This document shows positions 46,922-56,342 of a stretch of 64,000 bases of DNA, piece by piece (the stretch's first letter is position 1; every line of letters begins with the position of its first letter). Under the pieces are notes generated by a model. That model had not been told where the DNA came from, searched no databases, and was given only the letters and a program-made list of their open reading frames with translations. The DNA lies in assembly GCA_902627595.1 (NCBI GenBank), contig CACOJO010000001.1:183241-247240 (forward strand), given 5' to 3'. A program made the translations under genes and the position numbers. Source of the stretch: an uncultured SAR86 cluster bacterium (lineage in GTDB: Bacteria > Pseudomonadota > Gammaproteobacteria > Magnimaribacterales > AG-339-G14).

Positions 46922-48591
46922 CAGAAACAGCATTTGAAAAATTATTAGATGAAAGCCTTACAACCTTGAATTTTAATCAAGGAGCTTTAATTTCAGGAGT
47001 TATTGTAGATTTAACTTCAGATTGGGTAACTGTCCATGTAGGTTTGAAATCAGAGTCTTTAATTCCAAGAACGGAATTTTTGGCTGATGAGGTTGATGGT
47101 GAGTTATCTATTGGCGATGAGGTTAAGGTGTCTCTTGAAGCCGTTGAAGATGGCCATGGTTCTACTAGAGTATCTAGAATAAGGGCAATGCACGACGAAA
47201 GTTGGAAAAATCTTGAGGAAGCACTAGAAACCGGAGCATTAATTAAAGGTTACATATCTGGAAAAGTTAGAGGTGGAATGACTGTAGATGTTGCAGGAGT
47301 CAGAGCATTTCTTCCAGGATCTTTAGTCGACTCAAGGCCTTTAGAAAGTTTCGATCATTTAGAAAAGACTTTTCAAGATTTTAAAGTCATAAAGCTCGAT
47401 AAAGAAAAGAGCAATGTTGTGCTTTCTAGGAAGGCAGTGCAAGAGGACCTAAACTCTGAAGAAAGAGAAAAGATATTCGCCACTATTCAAGAAGGTTCAT
47501 TGATCTCAGGAACGATTAAAAATTTAACCGATTATGGAGCTTTTGTAGATCTTGGCGGAGTTGATGGGCTTTTACACATTACTGATATTACTTGGAAAAG
47601 AATTAATCATCCGTCTGAAGTTTTAAATGTTGGAGATAAACTCGATTTTAAAGTAACTAATTTTGATAAAGAAAAGTCAAGAATTTCTCTTGGCTTAAAA
47701 CAATTGACTAATGATCCTTGGGAGGACATCAAAGACTCTTTCCCTATAAATTCTATCCATAAAGCAAAAGTCTCTAGCATTGCAGAATATGGTTTTTTTG
47801 CCGAACTAGATACTAATACAGAAGGCTTGGTACACATTTCGGAAATAGATTGGACAAATAAAAGCATACATCCCTCCAAGGTTGTGTCTGTAGGCGATGA
47901 AGTAGATGTTATGGTTTTAGAGATTGATATAGAAAAAAGAAGAGTATCTTTAGGAATGAAACAGTGTCAGGTAAACCCATGGCTTACTTTTTCAGAAAAT
48001 AATAGCCTAGGCGATGTTGTAAAAGGGGAAGTCAAATCAATTACTGATTTCGGAATGTTTATCGGTCTTGATGGAAATATTGATGGATTGGTGCATCTTT
48101 CAGATTTATCATGGACTCAATCTGAAGATGAGGCCGTCAAATCATTTTCAAAAGGGCAAGATGTTGAGGCAGTAATTTTAGGGATTGATCCACATAAAGA
48201 AAGAATATCACTTGGTATAAAACAATTGTCTGAAGATATCTTCGATACATTTGCAAAAAATAATCCTAAGGGTACTGAATTAACAGGTAAAGTATCATCC
48301 ATTGGCGAAGACATCATATTCATCAGCTTGGCTGAAGACGTCACAGGAAAAATTAAGAATAAAGAATTTAAGGATAATCTTCCTGCAGAGGGCGATAGTG
48401 TAACTTCTCTTGTCACCTCAATAGACAGAAAAAATCGTCAAGTAAACTTATCCATCTTTGCTTTAGAGAAATCTCAGGAAAAGGAACTTATCAAGGAAAA
48501 TATATCTAAAAATAAGCAAATAGAATCTGAAACAAAAACTTCTATTGGAGATCTCATTCAAGAAGAACTTAGTGACTCTTCCAAGGATTAA
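46918..48591 (+). CDS. rpsA: 30S ribosomal protein S1
   Basis: A 557-residue S1 with six S1 domains, the same count and length as E. coli. The repeats each show the G-x-V, DYGAFVDLGGVDGLLH or DFGMFIGLDGNIDGLVH pattern; the third to fifth carry WKRINHPSEV, WTNKSIHPSKV and WTQSEDE. It recruits mRNAs to the 30S subunit. The start codon is inside the cmk stop, and ihfB begins immediately after the stop. Confidence 0.97.
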   Translation: MTETAFEKLLDESLTTLNFNQGALISGVIVDLTSDWVTVHVGLKSESLIPRTEFLADEVDGELSIGDEVKVSLEAVEDGHGSTRVSRIRAMHDESWKNLEEALETGALIKGYISGKVRGGMTVDVAGVRAFLPGSLVDSRPLESFDHLEKTFQDFKVIKLDKEKSNVVLSRKAVQEDLNSEEREKIFATIQEGSLISGTIKNLTDYGAFVDLGGVDGLLHITDITWKRINHPSEVLNVGDKLDFKVTNFDKEKSRISLGLKQLTNDPWEDIKDSFPINSIHKAKVSSIAEYGFFAELDTNTEGLVHISEIDWTNKSIHPSKVVSVGDEVDVMVLEIDIEKRRVSLGMKQCQVNPWLTFSENNSLGDVVKGEVKSITDFGMFIGLDGNIDGLVHLSDLSWTQSEDEAVKSFSKGQDVEAVILGIDPHKERISLGIKQLSEDIFDTFAKNNPKGTELTGKVSSIGEDIIFISLAEDVTGKIKNKEFKDNLPAEGDSVTSLVTSIDRKNRQVNLSIFALEKSQEKELIKENISKNKQIESETKTSIGDLIQEELSDSSKD

Positions 48592-48867
48592 ATGAAGAAA
48601 TCGGACTTCATCACTTTGCTATCCAAGAAACTCGAAAACTACAATGAAATGGATATTTCACTTTCGGCTGATTTAATCCAGAATTCGATAGTTGAGTCTC
48701 TTAAAAGAAGAAAGCGAGTTGAGATTAGAGGTTTTGGATCATTTTGTTTGAGAGATAGAAAATCTATTAGAGCAAGAAATCCTAAATCAGGAGAGTCCAT
48801 AGAGCTACCAAAAAGATCTATTCCATATTTTCGTGCATCTAAATTGCTCAAACAAAGAATCAATTAG
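48592..48867 (+). CDS. ihfB: Integration host factor beta subunit
   Basis: A 91-residue DNA-bending protein of the HU/IHF family. VEIRGFGSFCLRDRKSIRARNPKSGESIELPKRSIPYFRASKLLKQRI contains the beta-arm with the intercalating proline (RNPKSGE). Location directly after rpsA with AAGGA inside the rpsA end as ribosome site is the standard ihfB position, which separates it from HU and IhfA. Confidence 0.95.
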   Translation: MKKSDFITLLSKKLENYNEMDISLSADLIQNSIVESLKRRKRVEIRGFGSFCLRDRKSIRARNPKSGESIELPKRSIPYFRASKLLKQRIN

Positions 48868-48886
48868 AATATGGTAAAATGAATAC

Positions 48887-49135
48887 ATGAAATATTTTTA
48901 TTTCATTTCAATTATTTTACTAATTTCAGTTTTCTCTATTTTTACAAGTTTAAATTCCGATCTTATCGAAATAGATTTATTTTTTTTGAAAATTGAAGGT
49001 ATTTCATTAGGATTTTCTATAGTTATTTCAATTCTTTTTGGAGCAATCATTTCTTTTATTCTTCAACTCCCAAAGCTGTTTGGAAGAAAATCAAAGGTAA
49101 GAGCAGACAAAAAAAGTGAAAATACTTCATCCTAA
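48887..49135 (+). CDS. lapA: Lipopolysaccharide assembly protein A domain protein
   Basis: An 82-residue membrane protein with two hydrophobic segments (about 4-22 and 41-62) and a basic C-terminal tail, of the LapA/DUF1049 family. In E. coli LapA acts with LapB in regulating LpxC stability and LPS assembly. The ihfB-lapA order is common in gammaproteobacteria, but here lapB does not follow; pyrF starts inside the last codons. A TAAAAT at 48874-48879 may be a weak promoter. Confidence 0.8.
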   Translation: MKYFYFISIILLISVFSIFTSLNSDLIEIDLFFLKIEGISLGFSIVISILFGAIISFILQLPKLFGRKSKVRADKKSENTSS

Positions 49136-49814
49136 ACAAGCAATAATAGCTTTAGACTTTGACTCTTATGAGGAGGCAAGCCTAATTGTAAAAAACTTAA
49201 ATCCAGAAAAGTTTAGATTAAAAATTGGAAAGCAGTTATATAGTAATGAAGGTCCTAAAGTCATAGAAAAATTCAATAAAAAAGGTTTTGAAATCTTTTT
49301 AGATTTAAAACTTCATGATATTCCAAATACTGTTTACAAGAGCTTAAAAAATTTGTTTAACCATAAGATTTGGATGACAAATATTCATCTTTTCGGAGGA
49401 GAAGATATGATGGATGCTGCTGTCCAAGCAAAAAGGGAAACACAATGTGAAACTTTGCTAGTTGGAGTTACTGTTCTGACAAGTTTGAATGAAGATGATG
49501 TAAAAAAAATGGGATTTGGAATGGGCATATCAGACTTGGTTGAAATACTCTCTTTTCAAGCGAAAAAAAATGACATTGACGGAGTAGTATGTTCTGCAAA
49601 AGAAGTATCAAATCTAAAAGAAAATCTTGGAAAAGATTTTATTACAGTTACTCCCGGCATAAGAATTAACGAAGATAAAAATGATCAGGCCAGAGTTGTT
49701 ACCTTGAAAGAGGCAGTAAAAACAGGCAGCAATTTTATAGTTTTGGGAAGAGAAATTACTAATTCCAAAAATATACCTAAAATGATAAAAAAAGTTGAAT
49801 CATATATAATTTAG
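49116..49814 (+). CDS. pyrF: Orotidine 5'-phosphate decarboxylase
   Basis: A 232-residue TIM barrel that makes UMP. The catalytic Asp-Lys-Asp network is visible as FLDLKLHDIPNTV, with KIGKQLY near the start and TPGIR and VLGREIT in the phosphate-binding end. Start is GTG at 49116, overlapping lapA by 20 bases, and the protein begins KILHPKQAIIALDFD. Full family length. Confidence 0.95.
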   Translation: MKILHPKQAIIALDFDSYEEASLIVKNLNPEKFRLKIGKQLYSNEGPKVIEKFNKKGFEIFLDLKLHDIPNTVYKSLKNLFNHKIWMTNIHLFGGEDMMDAAVQAKRETQCETLLVGVTVLTSLNEDDVKKMGFGMGISDLVEILSFQAKKNDIDGVVCSAKEVSNLKENLGKDFITVTPGIRINEDKNDQARVVTLKEAVKTGSNFIVLGREITNSKNIPKMIKKVESYII

Positions 49815-49816
49815 AT

Positions 49817-50146
49817 ATGGATAATAATTGGCATATAGTTAAACAAGACGAAAGATATATTGTTCTAGACAATAGTTCTTTATCAAAACTTGTACCGAGT
49901 ATAACCAAATTAAATCCAAGTAAAAGTACCTCAGGCCATAAGCACGATGGTCAAGAAGAAGTCTATGTTTTTTATAAAGGAACTGGAATTATGCAAATTG
50001 ATGACGCTAAGTTTGAAGTCAAACAGGGCGATGTAATTCCTGTGCAAGATGGAGCATTTCATAGGGTTTTTAATGAATCTGATGAAATCTTAGAATTTGC
50101 TGCAGTTTTTAATGGTGAGAGACACACTGAAGATAAACCTAAATAG
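49817..50146 (+). CDS. Small cupin-domain protein
   Basis: A 109-residue single cupin barrel. Motif 1 is GHKHDGQEEVYVFYKGTG with the metal ligands HKH and Glu, and motif 2 is GDVIPVQDGAFHRVFN with the last histidine. It probably binds a divalent metal. The function is not known. A TATAAT at 49805-49810 lies exactly where a start point at the ATG would be expected, suggesting a leaderless transcript. The end overlaps the beginning of ggt. Confidence 0.8.
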   Translation: MDNNWHIVKQDERYIVLDNSSLSKLVPSITKLNPSKSTSGHKHDGQEEVYVFYKGTGIMQIDDAKFEVKQGDVIPVQDGAFHRVFNESDEILEFAAVFNGERHTEDKPK

Positions 50147-51809
50147 GAAATTACATTCTCTTAAATTCCTGATAATAGCTTTCCTGTTATTTTTATTATT
50201 TACTAATAGCACAGAAAAAAAACCAGAGACATTTGCCGTTGCAACTCGTCATCACATTGCATCAGATATAGGAATGGGAGTTTTACGGGCCGGTGGAAAT
50301 GCGGTAGATGCAGCTGTTGCAGTAGCTTTTGCTTTATCGGTAGTTAATCCTTCTGCTGGAAATCTTGGAGGTGGGGGTTTCATGCTGATACATCTTGCTG
50401 AAAGAGAAGAAACTATTGCTTTAGATTACAGAGAACGTGCTCCAAAAAAATCATCTCAAGACATGTTTTTAAACGCTGAAGGTAACGTTATAAAAGGATT
50501 AAGTTTAAATTCAACTCTTTCAGCTGGAATTCCAGGAACCGTTGCAGGATTATTTTATGCAATAGAAAACTTCGGCTCATTTGAAGTCGAGTCTTTAATT
50601 AAACCATCTATTAAGCTCGCAAGAGAAGGTTTTGTACTTTCAAATTTCCAGTCAAAAAATATTAATAAATACAAAAAAAAGTTTCTTTCGAATAAAGACG
50701 CAAAAAAAATATTTACTAGATCGGAAGGTTTTAAAGAAAATGATTTATTAATACAGGAAGATCTTGCAAACACATTAGAGAGAATTTTAATTAATGGAAA
50801 AAAAGAGTTTTATTCAGGAATAACATCGAAGAGGATCATTAATTTCTATAAAAAAAATGGAGGTATTTTTTCTCAGGAAGATTTTCAAGAATATAAAGTG
50901 AAAAAATTAAGACCTATATGCGGTGCATATAGAATATATAAGGTTTGTTCAATGCCGCCACCCAGTTCAGGAGGTATAGCATTGATACAAATGTTGAATG
51001 TTCTAGAAAATTTTGACATCTCTAAGTTGGAACATAACTCTCTTGAGTATTTAAATATTTTAATTTCAACTATGGATTATGCTTTTTTTGACAGAGCTAA
51101 GTATTTAGGAGATCCAGAATTTTTTGAAGTTCCTCAAAATATGCTTACTTCAAAAAAATATGCCTTAGAAATTTTTAAAAATATCAAAGCAAAAAAACCC
51201 GCTCCAAAAGCAAACATTAAATTTACAGAAAGTGAAGAGACTACTCATTTTTCTATAATTGATAAATGGGGAAATGTAGTAAGTAATACTTATACTTTAA
51301 ATACAGCATATGGTTCAGGAATAGTTCCAACAGGTACAGGCATACTTATGAACAATGAAATGGACGACTTTTCACTAAAACCTGGTTATCCAAATGCATA
51401 CGGCTTGGTAGGATCTGAAGCAAATAAAATTGAACCTAAAAAAACTCCTTTATCCTCAATGTCGCCCATAATAGTTTTTCAGAATAATAAACCTTTGCTA
51501 ATTTCAGGTTCTCCCGGGGGGTCTACAATAATTACAACCGTTCTACAGGAAATTATAAATGTTCTAGACTTTGGAATGAACTTAGAAGAGTCATCTAAAC
51601 AGAGCAGAATACACTATCAAAATCTTCCAGATATAGTCTTTCATGAAGATCTTAAATTTGAAATAATTGAAATTCTTTCAAAAAGAAAAAAACTAGCCAA
51701 AAGAAAACTTGGAGAGACTCATTCAATTCTCCTTTTTGATAAAAATATAGAGGCAGTTTCAGACAATAGAAGGCCTGATGGAAAAGCAAGTACAATTCTT
51801 CAACAATAA
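50112..51809 (+). CDS. ggt: Gamma-glutamyltranspeptidase / glutathione hydrolase
   Basis: A 565-residue Ntn-hydrolase exported to the periplasm, which hydrolyses glutathione and transfers gamma-glutamyl groups. A signal peptide is at about residues 18-35 (FLIIAFLLFLLF). GGNAVDAAVAVAFAL and GNLGGGGFM belong to the large subunit, the autoprocessing/catalytic threonine opens ETTHFSIIDKWGN, and SPGGSTIITTVLQ is in the small subunit. I use the ATG at 50112; a TTG five codons earlier and a GTG next to it are alternatives. It overlaps the cupin by 35 bases and uvrC by 32. Confidence 0.93.
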   Translation: MVRDTLKINLNRKLHSLKFLIIAFLLFLLFTNSTEKKPETFAVATRHHIASDIGMGVLRAGGNAVDAAVAVAFALSVVNPSAGNLGGGGFMLIHLAEREETIALDYRERAPKKSSQDMFLNAEGNVIKGLSLNSTLSAGIPGTVAGLFYAIENFGSFEVESLIKPSIKLAREGFVLSNFQSKNINKYKKKFLSNKDAKKIFTRSEGFKENDLLIQEDLANTLERILINGKKEFYSGITSKRIINFYKKNGGIFSQEDFQEYKVKKLRPICGAYRIYKVCSMPPPSSGGIALIQMLNVLENFDISKLEHNSLEYLNILISTMDYAFFDRAKYLGDPEFFEVPQNMLTSKKYALEIFKNIKAKKPAPKANIKFTESEETTHFSIIDKWGNVVSNTYTLNTAYGSGIVPTGTGILMNNEMDDFSLKPGYPNAYGLVGSEANKIEPKKTPLSSMSPIIVFQNNKPLLISGSPGGSTIITTVLQEIINVLDFGMNLEESSKQSRIHYQNLPDIVFHEDLKFEIIEILSKRKKLAKRKLGETHSILLFDKNIEAVSDNRRPDGKASTILQQ

Positions 51810-53598
51810 AACTGTTTTTAACGAAAATCTCGATATTCCTGACTCACCTGGAATTTATAAATTCTATGATTCACAAAACAAAATTTTGTACATCGGCAAA
51901 GCTAAAAATATCAAAAAAAGAGTTTCTTCTTACTTAACAGTTAGAAAAGGAGAGGGCAAAAGAATAAAAAAGCTCAAAGCTAATATTAAGTTTATAGAAA
52001 CCATCATTACAAATACTGAATCAGATGCTCTTATTCTAGAGCAAGGTTTAATTTCCAAAATTAGACCCCCGTTTAATGTTCAGTTTAGAGATGATAAATC
52101 TTACCCAGCTATTCATCTCTCTACTAAAAAGGACTATCCAGCAATATATGTCTCTAGAAAAAAAGATGGCGATGCAACAAGTTTTGGACCTTATGCAAAT
52201 GTTGGAGCTATGAGATTAAATGTTAATTTAATAAGATCTATTTTTAATCTTAGAAATTGTAAAGATATCAATTTTAAAAACAGATCTAGACCTTGTATCG
52301 AGTATCAAATGAATAGATGTTCAGCCCCATGTGTCGGAAAGATATCTAAGGATGATTATAGAAAAGACGTAAAAAATGCAATTGATTTTTTATCTGGAGA
52401 TACAAAAAAAATAGTAAAAGATTTAAACAAGAATATGGATTATTACTCACAAAAAGAAGACTACGAAAGAGCAATCATCTATAGAGATAAGATTCAAGCA
52501 ATTAGAGATACTCAAAGAAAACAAAATGTTTTAACAGGTTTCAATGAATTAGATGTAATTGCTATAAAAAGAAATAAATATAATAGCTGTATAAGTGTTG
52601 TCAGAATTGAAGATGGTTGGATAAACAATTCTAAAAATTATTACCCAGATTCAAGTGATAATTTTTCTGACTCCGAGCTCTTATCATTTTTTATTGAAAA
52701 ATATGTTTTAGAAAATAGTAAAAGAAAAGAAATTAACTTACTTTTACAAGGAGAAATTAAAAACGATACTTTAGATTTTGTTTTAAACTTAAAAGAACCA
52801 ATAATAAAAATTATAAGCCCATCTAGGAAAAACAAAAATCTTATTGATATATGTTCATCCCAAGCTGAAGATGCTTTATCGAGAAATAATAACTATCTTT
52901 GGATAGCAAATTCATTCGAGTCCCTTTCTGCATTTATAAAAACAAAAAATATTAATAAAATTGAGGCTTTTGATATAAGTCATACTTCAGGTAATCAAGT
53001 TTCTGCTTCTTGTGTGGTTGTTAACAAAGAGGGTCCAATTAAAAAAGATTATAGATTAATGAATCTTAAATCTGAAACTAATGATGATTATCAGGCTCTA
53101 TCTGAAGCTATAAGCAGAAGATGTAAAAATCTACTTTCTAATAAAAAAAGTCTTCCAGATGTAATATTAATTGATGGCGGGAAAGGACAGCTAAACTCAG
53201 TTCTTAAGATTTTGAACAAAGACTTAAGAAAGAAGATTACTTTCCTTTCTATTTCAAAAGGTCCAAACAGAAAAGAAAAGTATGATTATTTACATTTCAA
53301 AAATAAGGCCTTTGAACTCAATAAATTAAAAGATATTGCAAAGCTGCTACAACTTTTAAGAAATGAGTCTCATAGATTTGCTTTAAATCAACACAGAAAA
53401 AGACGTAGTAAAAAGTTTTTTTCTTCTAATCTAGATAATATCCAAGGTATAGGTCCAAAATTAAAAATTAAATTAATTAGATATTTTGGGGGTATTGACA
53501 AGCTAATGGAAGCCTCTCCGGAAGAGCTAGCATCTTTACCTGGAATTGGAATAGTTAAAGCAAGAGAAATATACAATAATCTTAATAAAGAAATATGA
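51778..53598 (+). CDS. uvrC: UvrABC excinuclease subunit C
   Basis: A 606-residue UvrC, which makes both incisions in nucleotide excision repair. GIY-YIG nuclease (SPGIYKFYDSQNKILYIGKAKNIKKRV) first, then a cysteine cluster region CIEYQMNRCSAPCVG, the UVR domain (YSQKEDYERAIIYRDKIQAI), the RNase H-like domain (AFDISHTSGNQVSASCVV, LIDGGKGQLN) and a C-terminal helix-hairpin-helix (LPGIGIVKAREIY). Complete. It overlaps pgsA by four bases, the uvrC-pgsA pair being standard in gammaproteobacteria. Confidence 0.97.
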   Translation: MEKQVQFFNNKTVFNENLDIPDSPGIYKFYDSQNKILYIGKAKNIKKRVSSYLTVRKGEGKRIKKLKANIKFIETIITNTESDALILEQGLISKIRPPFNVQFRDDKSYPAIHLSTKKDYPAIYVSRKKDGDATSFGPYANVGAMRLNVNLIRSIFNLRNCKDINFKNRSRPCIEYQMNRCSAPCVGKISKDDYRKDVKNAIDFLSGDTKKIVKDLNKNMDYYSQKEDYERAIIYRDKIQAIRDTQRKQNVLTGFNELDVIAIKRNKYNSCISVVRIEDGWINNSKNYYPDSSDNFSDSELLSFFIEKYVLENSKRKEINLLLQGEIKNDTLDFVLNLKEPIIKIISPSRKNKNLIDICSSQAEDALSRNNNYLWIANSFESLSAFIKTKNINKIEAFDISHTSGNQVSASCVVVNKEGPIKKDYRLMNLKSETNDDYQALSEAISRRCKNLLSNKKSLPDVILIDGGKGQLNSVLKILNKDLRKKITFLSISKGPNRKEKYDYLHFKNKAFELNKLKDIAKLLQLLRNESHRFALNQHRKRRSKKFFSSNLDNIQGIGPKLKIKLIRYFGGIDKLMEASPEELASLPGIGIVKAREIYNNLNKEI

Positions 53599-54140
53599 AT
53601 TTTCCTAACTTACTTTCTATTTCAAGAATTTTTTTATTAATTCCAATTTTGATTTTATTTGAGTTTGGCTACTTTTATTCAGCATTAGTAATTTATATAA
53701 CAGCATGCATAACTGACTTTTTAGATGGCTACTTAGCTAGAAAATTAAATAAAGAAACTCAACTTGGAGCTTTATTAGATCTTCTTGCCGATAAAATTTT
53801 TGTTTCAATTCTTTTAATTTGGGCTACTTATAATTTTGATAGTGTCTTAATTTTATTATCTACTTTTATGATTATTTCCAGAGAATTAACAATAGGATAC
53901 CTGAGAATGTATTTTTTACAGAAAGGCTTTTCTGATAAATCACTGAAATCTAATTTTTTTGGAAAACTCAAGACTACTCTTCAAATGTTTGGTTTAGGAG
54001 CTTTATTCATAGGACCTTTGAGCGATACTTTGACATTAATAGCTATTTATTTAATTTTTATAAGTGCTGTTTTTTCTTTGCTATCTTTGGGTAACTATTC
54101 AATCAAATGGATAACTGAGTCCGAAAAGAAAAAAACTTAA
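53595..54140 (+). CDS. pgsA: CDP-diacylglycerol-glycerol-3-phosphate 3-phosphatidyltransferase
   Basis: A 181-residue membrane enzyme of the CDP-alcohol transferase family that makes phosphatidylglycerophosphate; pgpA in this window takes the next step. The motif DG-x2-AR-x8-G-x3-D-x3-D is intact in DGYLARKLNKETQLGALLDLLADK. Four to five membrane segments. It is the last gene of the housekeeping run; the tRNA genes that follow pgsA in some gammaproteobacteria are absent. Confidence 0.95.
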   Translation: MNFPNLLSISRIFLLIPILILFEFGYFYSALVIYITACITDFLDGYLARKLNKETQLGALLDLLADKIFVSILLIWATYNFDSVLILLSTFMIISRELTIGYLRMYFLQKGFSDKSLKSNFFGKLKTTLQMFGLGALFIGPLSDTLTLIAIYLIFISAVFSLLSLGNYSIKWITESEKKKT

Positions 54141-54163
54141 GAAATTCAAGTATTAAAATAATT

Positions 54164-54169
54164 TATAAT
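54164..54169 (+). promoter_or_regulatory. Candidate -10 box for the glycan locus
   Basis: Perfect TATAAT, 11 bases before the wzz ATG at 54181, in the 40-base gap after pgsA. It would give a leader of about five bases. No good -35 was found at 16-18 bases. It marks the border between housekeeping genes and the glycan locus. Confidence 0.3.
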
Positions 54170-54180
54170 GTCGACTAAAA

Positions 54181-55026
54181 ATGACAAGCAACGAAGAAAA
54201 CACTAAATCTATGGAATTTACCATACTAGACATATTTAAAGCTTTTAAAAAACACATCTACTTTTTTTATATTTTTGTACCAATAGGATTAGTTATTGGG
54301 TTTATTTTGTCTGTTGCGCTTACTCCACTATATTCATCTGATATTTTAATTTCGGATAATAATGAGTCTGACGAGTCTACTTCCTCGACGATAGGCGGAT
54401 TAGCCTCTCTTGCAGGTATTCAACTTCCCCAAACTAATAATAAGTCCTTATCAACACTTGCCATCTTAAATTCTAGAACTTTTTTAAAATCCTTTATAAA
54501 AGAATACGATTTAAAGCCCAAAATTTTCAAAGATTTATGGAATGAGCAATCAAGTTCTTGGTTTGGCCAAGAACCTTCTGATCTTGGCGCAGTTGGAGAA
54601 TTGAAAAAGTTAATTGAAATTAAAAAAGTTGAAGGCGGATTGGTAAGAATAAATGTAATGACTTATGATCCAAAACTGTCTCAATTTATAGCTAATGAAA
54701 TTGTTTTTCATATAAACAATTACATGAGAACTTCTGCTATAGATGAGTCTGAAAACCTCATTAAATTTCTAGAACAAGAAGCAGTGAAATCTTCTTTATC
54801 TGAAGTTAAATTAAGGATTTTTTCTCTTATCAAAGAGCATATTGCAGAAAAATCTTTAGCAAATGTTAGGCAGGAATTTGTTTACAAAGTAATAGACAAG
54901 GCGTACCTGTCTGATTATCCAAGTTATCCAAATAAGTTTCAGTTAAGAATAGTAGGTATGTTTCTTGGATTTTTCTTTGCTGCTTTGTTAAGCATATTTA
55001 TGTATTTCTTTCGAAATAGAAATTAA
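54181..55026 (+). CDS. Wzz-type polysaccharide chain-length determinant
   Basis: A 281-residue inner-membrane protein with two membrane helices (about 26-47 and 256-277) around a periplasmic alpha/beta domain. TPLYSSDILI after the first helix and a proline/glycine-containing second helix (YPSYPNKFQLRIVGMFLGFFFA) match Wzz proteins that set the length of O-antigen or capsule chains made by Wzx/Wzy. No tyrosine kinase domain. It is the first gene of the glycan locus, suggesting a Wzy-dependent product. Confidence 0.85.
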   Translation: MTSNEENTKSMEFTILDIFKAFKKHIYFFYIFVPIGLVIGFILSVALTPLYSSDILISDNNESDESTSSTIGGLASLAGIQLPQTNNKSLSTLAILNSRTFLKSFIKEYDLKPKIFKDLWNEQSSSWFGQEPSDLGAVGELKKLIEIKKVEGGLVRINVMTYDPKLSQFIANEIVFHINNYMRTSAIDESENLIKFLEQEAVKSSLSEVKLRIFSLIKEHIAEKSLANVRQEFVYKVIDKAYLSDYPSYPNKFQLRIVGMFLGFFFAALLSIFMYFFRNRN

Positions 55027-55052
55027 ATTAATCCGACTTAAAAAAAATTAAC

Positions 55053-56342
55053 ATGATCAAAGTAAAAAACTCTTTGGGAGAAACTCCAAGAATAGGAATT
55101 ATAGGATTAGGATATGTAGGTTTACCTTTGGCTACAGAGTTTGCAAAAAGATATGTGACCATTGGTTTTGATTTAAATGAAAAAAGAGTTTCTCAATTAA
55201 AAAAAGGAATAGATAAGACTAATGAAGTCGAACAAAAAAGTTTATATCAAGAAAAACTATCTTTTACATCTCAAGAAAAAGAAATTTTGCAATGTAATAC
55301 ATTCATTGTCACAGTCCCCACTCCAATAAAAAAAAATAAAAAGCCGGATTTAAAATACTTAAAACAGGCAAGTCAAATAGTAGGAAGAGTTATAAAAAAA
55401 GCAGATGTTGTAATTTATGAGTCTACTGTTTATCCAGGAGTTACAGAAGATATTTGCATCCCCATTGTAGAAAAATTATCAAAACTTAAGATGAATGTCG
55501 ACTTCTTTTGCGGGTATAGCCCAGAAAGAATAAATCCAGGAGATAAAAAACACAGACTTGTAAATATAAAAAAAGTTACTTCAGGTTCCTCGAAAGAAAG
55601 TTCAAATTTCGTCGATCAACTATATAAATCAATCATAAAAGCTGGAACTTTTAAAGCAAAAGACATAAAAACTGCCGAGGCTGCAAAAGTTATTGAGAAC
55701 ACTCAAAGAGATGTAAACATTGCTTTAATGAATGAATTTTCAATGGTATTCAACAAAATTGGTCTTGATACACATTCGATTTTAGAGGCTGCTAGAACAA
55801 AATGGAATTTTTTACCTTTTGAACCCGGACTAGTCGGAGGTCATTGCATAGGAATTGACCCTTATTATCTTGCATATAAATCCATCATAAGCGGTCATAC
55901 ACCAGAAATGATCCTTTCGGGTAGAAAGATTAATGACTCTATGCCCAAGTTCGTTTCAGAAGAAATTTTAGGTCTAATGAAATATAAAGGTCTAAAAACT
56001 AAAACATCAAAAGTTTTGGTTTTAGGATTTTCTTTCAAGGAGAACTGTCCGGATCACAGAAACACGAAAGTTTATGACCTTTACAATCACCTTTCTCAAA
56101 AAATTCCAAAGGTCGACGTCTATGATCCTATGATAGATATTCGAGAAGCAAAAAAAAGTTACGATGTTAACTTTATAAATAAAGTCCCAAAAAAATCATA
56201 CAACGTAATAATTATCGCAGTTCCTCACTCTTCTTTTATTAATTTAGGAAAAAACAATTTTGAAGAATATTCAAAATCAAATCGTATAATTTATGATTTG
56301 AAAAATCTTTTTAAAAATAAAAAAAATATTTATAGGCTATAG
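55053..56342 (+). CDS. tviB: UDP-N-acetylhexosamine 6-dehydrogenase (TviB/WbpO type)
   Basis: A 429-residue nucleotide-sugar dehydrogenase that oxidises C6 of a UDP-HexNAc to the uronic acid with two NAD+. GIIGLGYVGLPLATEF is the NAD site, YSPERINPGD follows, Lys212 sits in AEAAKVIENTQRDVNIAL, and the nucleophile is Cys265 in GGHCIGIDPYYL. The style is closer to TviB/WbpO (UDP-GlcNAc/UDP-GalNAc to the uronate) than to UDP-glucose dehydrogenase. Pairing with the 4-epimerase next door supports UDP-GalNAcA as product. Confidence 0.85.
   Translation: MIKVKNSLGETPRIGIIGLGYVGLPLATEFAKRYVTIGFDLNEKRVSQLKKGIDKTNEVEQKSLYQEKLSFTSQEKEILQCNTFIVTVPTPIKKNKKPDLKYLKQASQIVGRVIKKADVVIYESTVYPGVTEDICIPIVEKLSKLKMNVDFFCGYSPERINPGDKKHRLVNIKKVTSGSSKESSNFVDQLYKSIIKAGTFKAKDIKTAEAAKVIENTQRDVNIALMNEFSMVFNKIGLDTHSILEAARTKWNFLPFEPGLVGGHCIGIDPYYLAYKSIISGHTPEMILSGRKINDSMPKFVSEEILGLMKYKGLKTKTSKVLVLGFSFKENCPDHRNTKVYDLYNHLSQKIPKVDVYDPMIDIREAKKSYDVNFINKVPKKSYNVIIIAVPHSSFINLGKNNFEEYSKSNRIIYDLKNLFKNKKNIYRL

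Noticed and set aside
54141..54180. Possible tRNA genes after pgsA, as in other gammaproteobacteria
   Set aside because: Only 40 bases are free and no cloverleaf or T-loop sequence is present.
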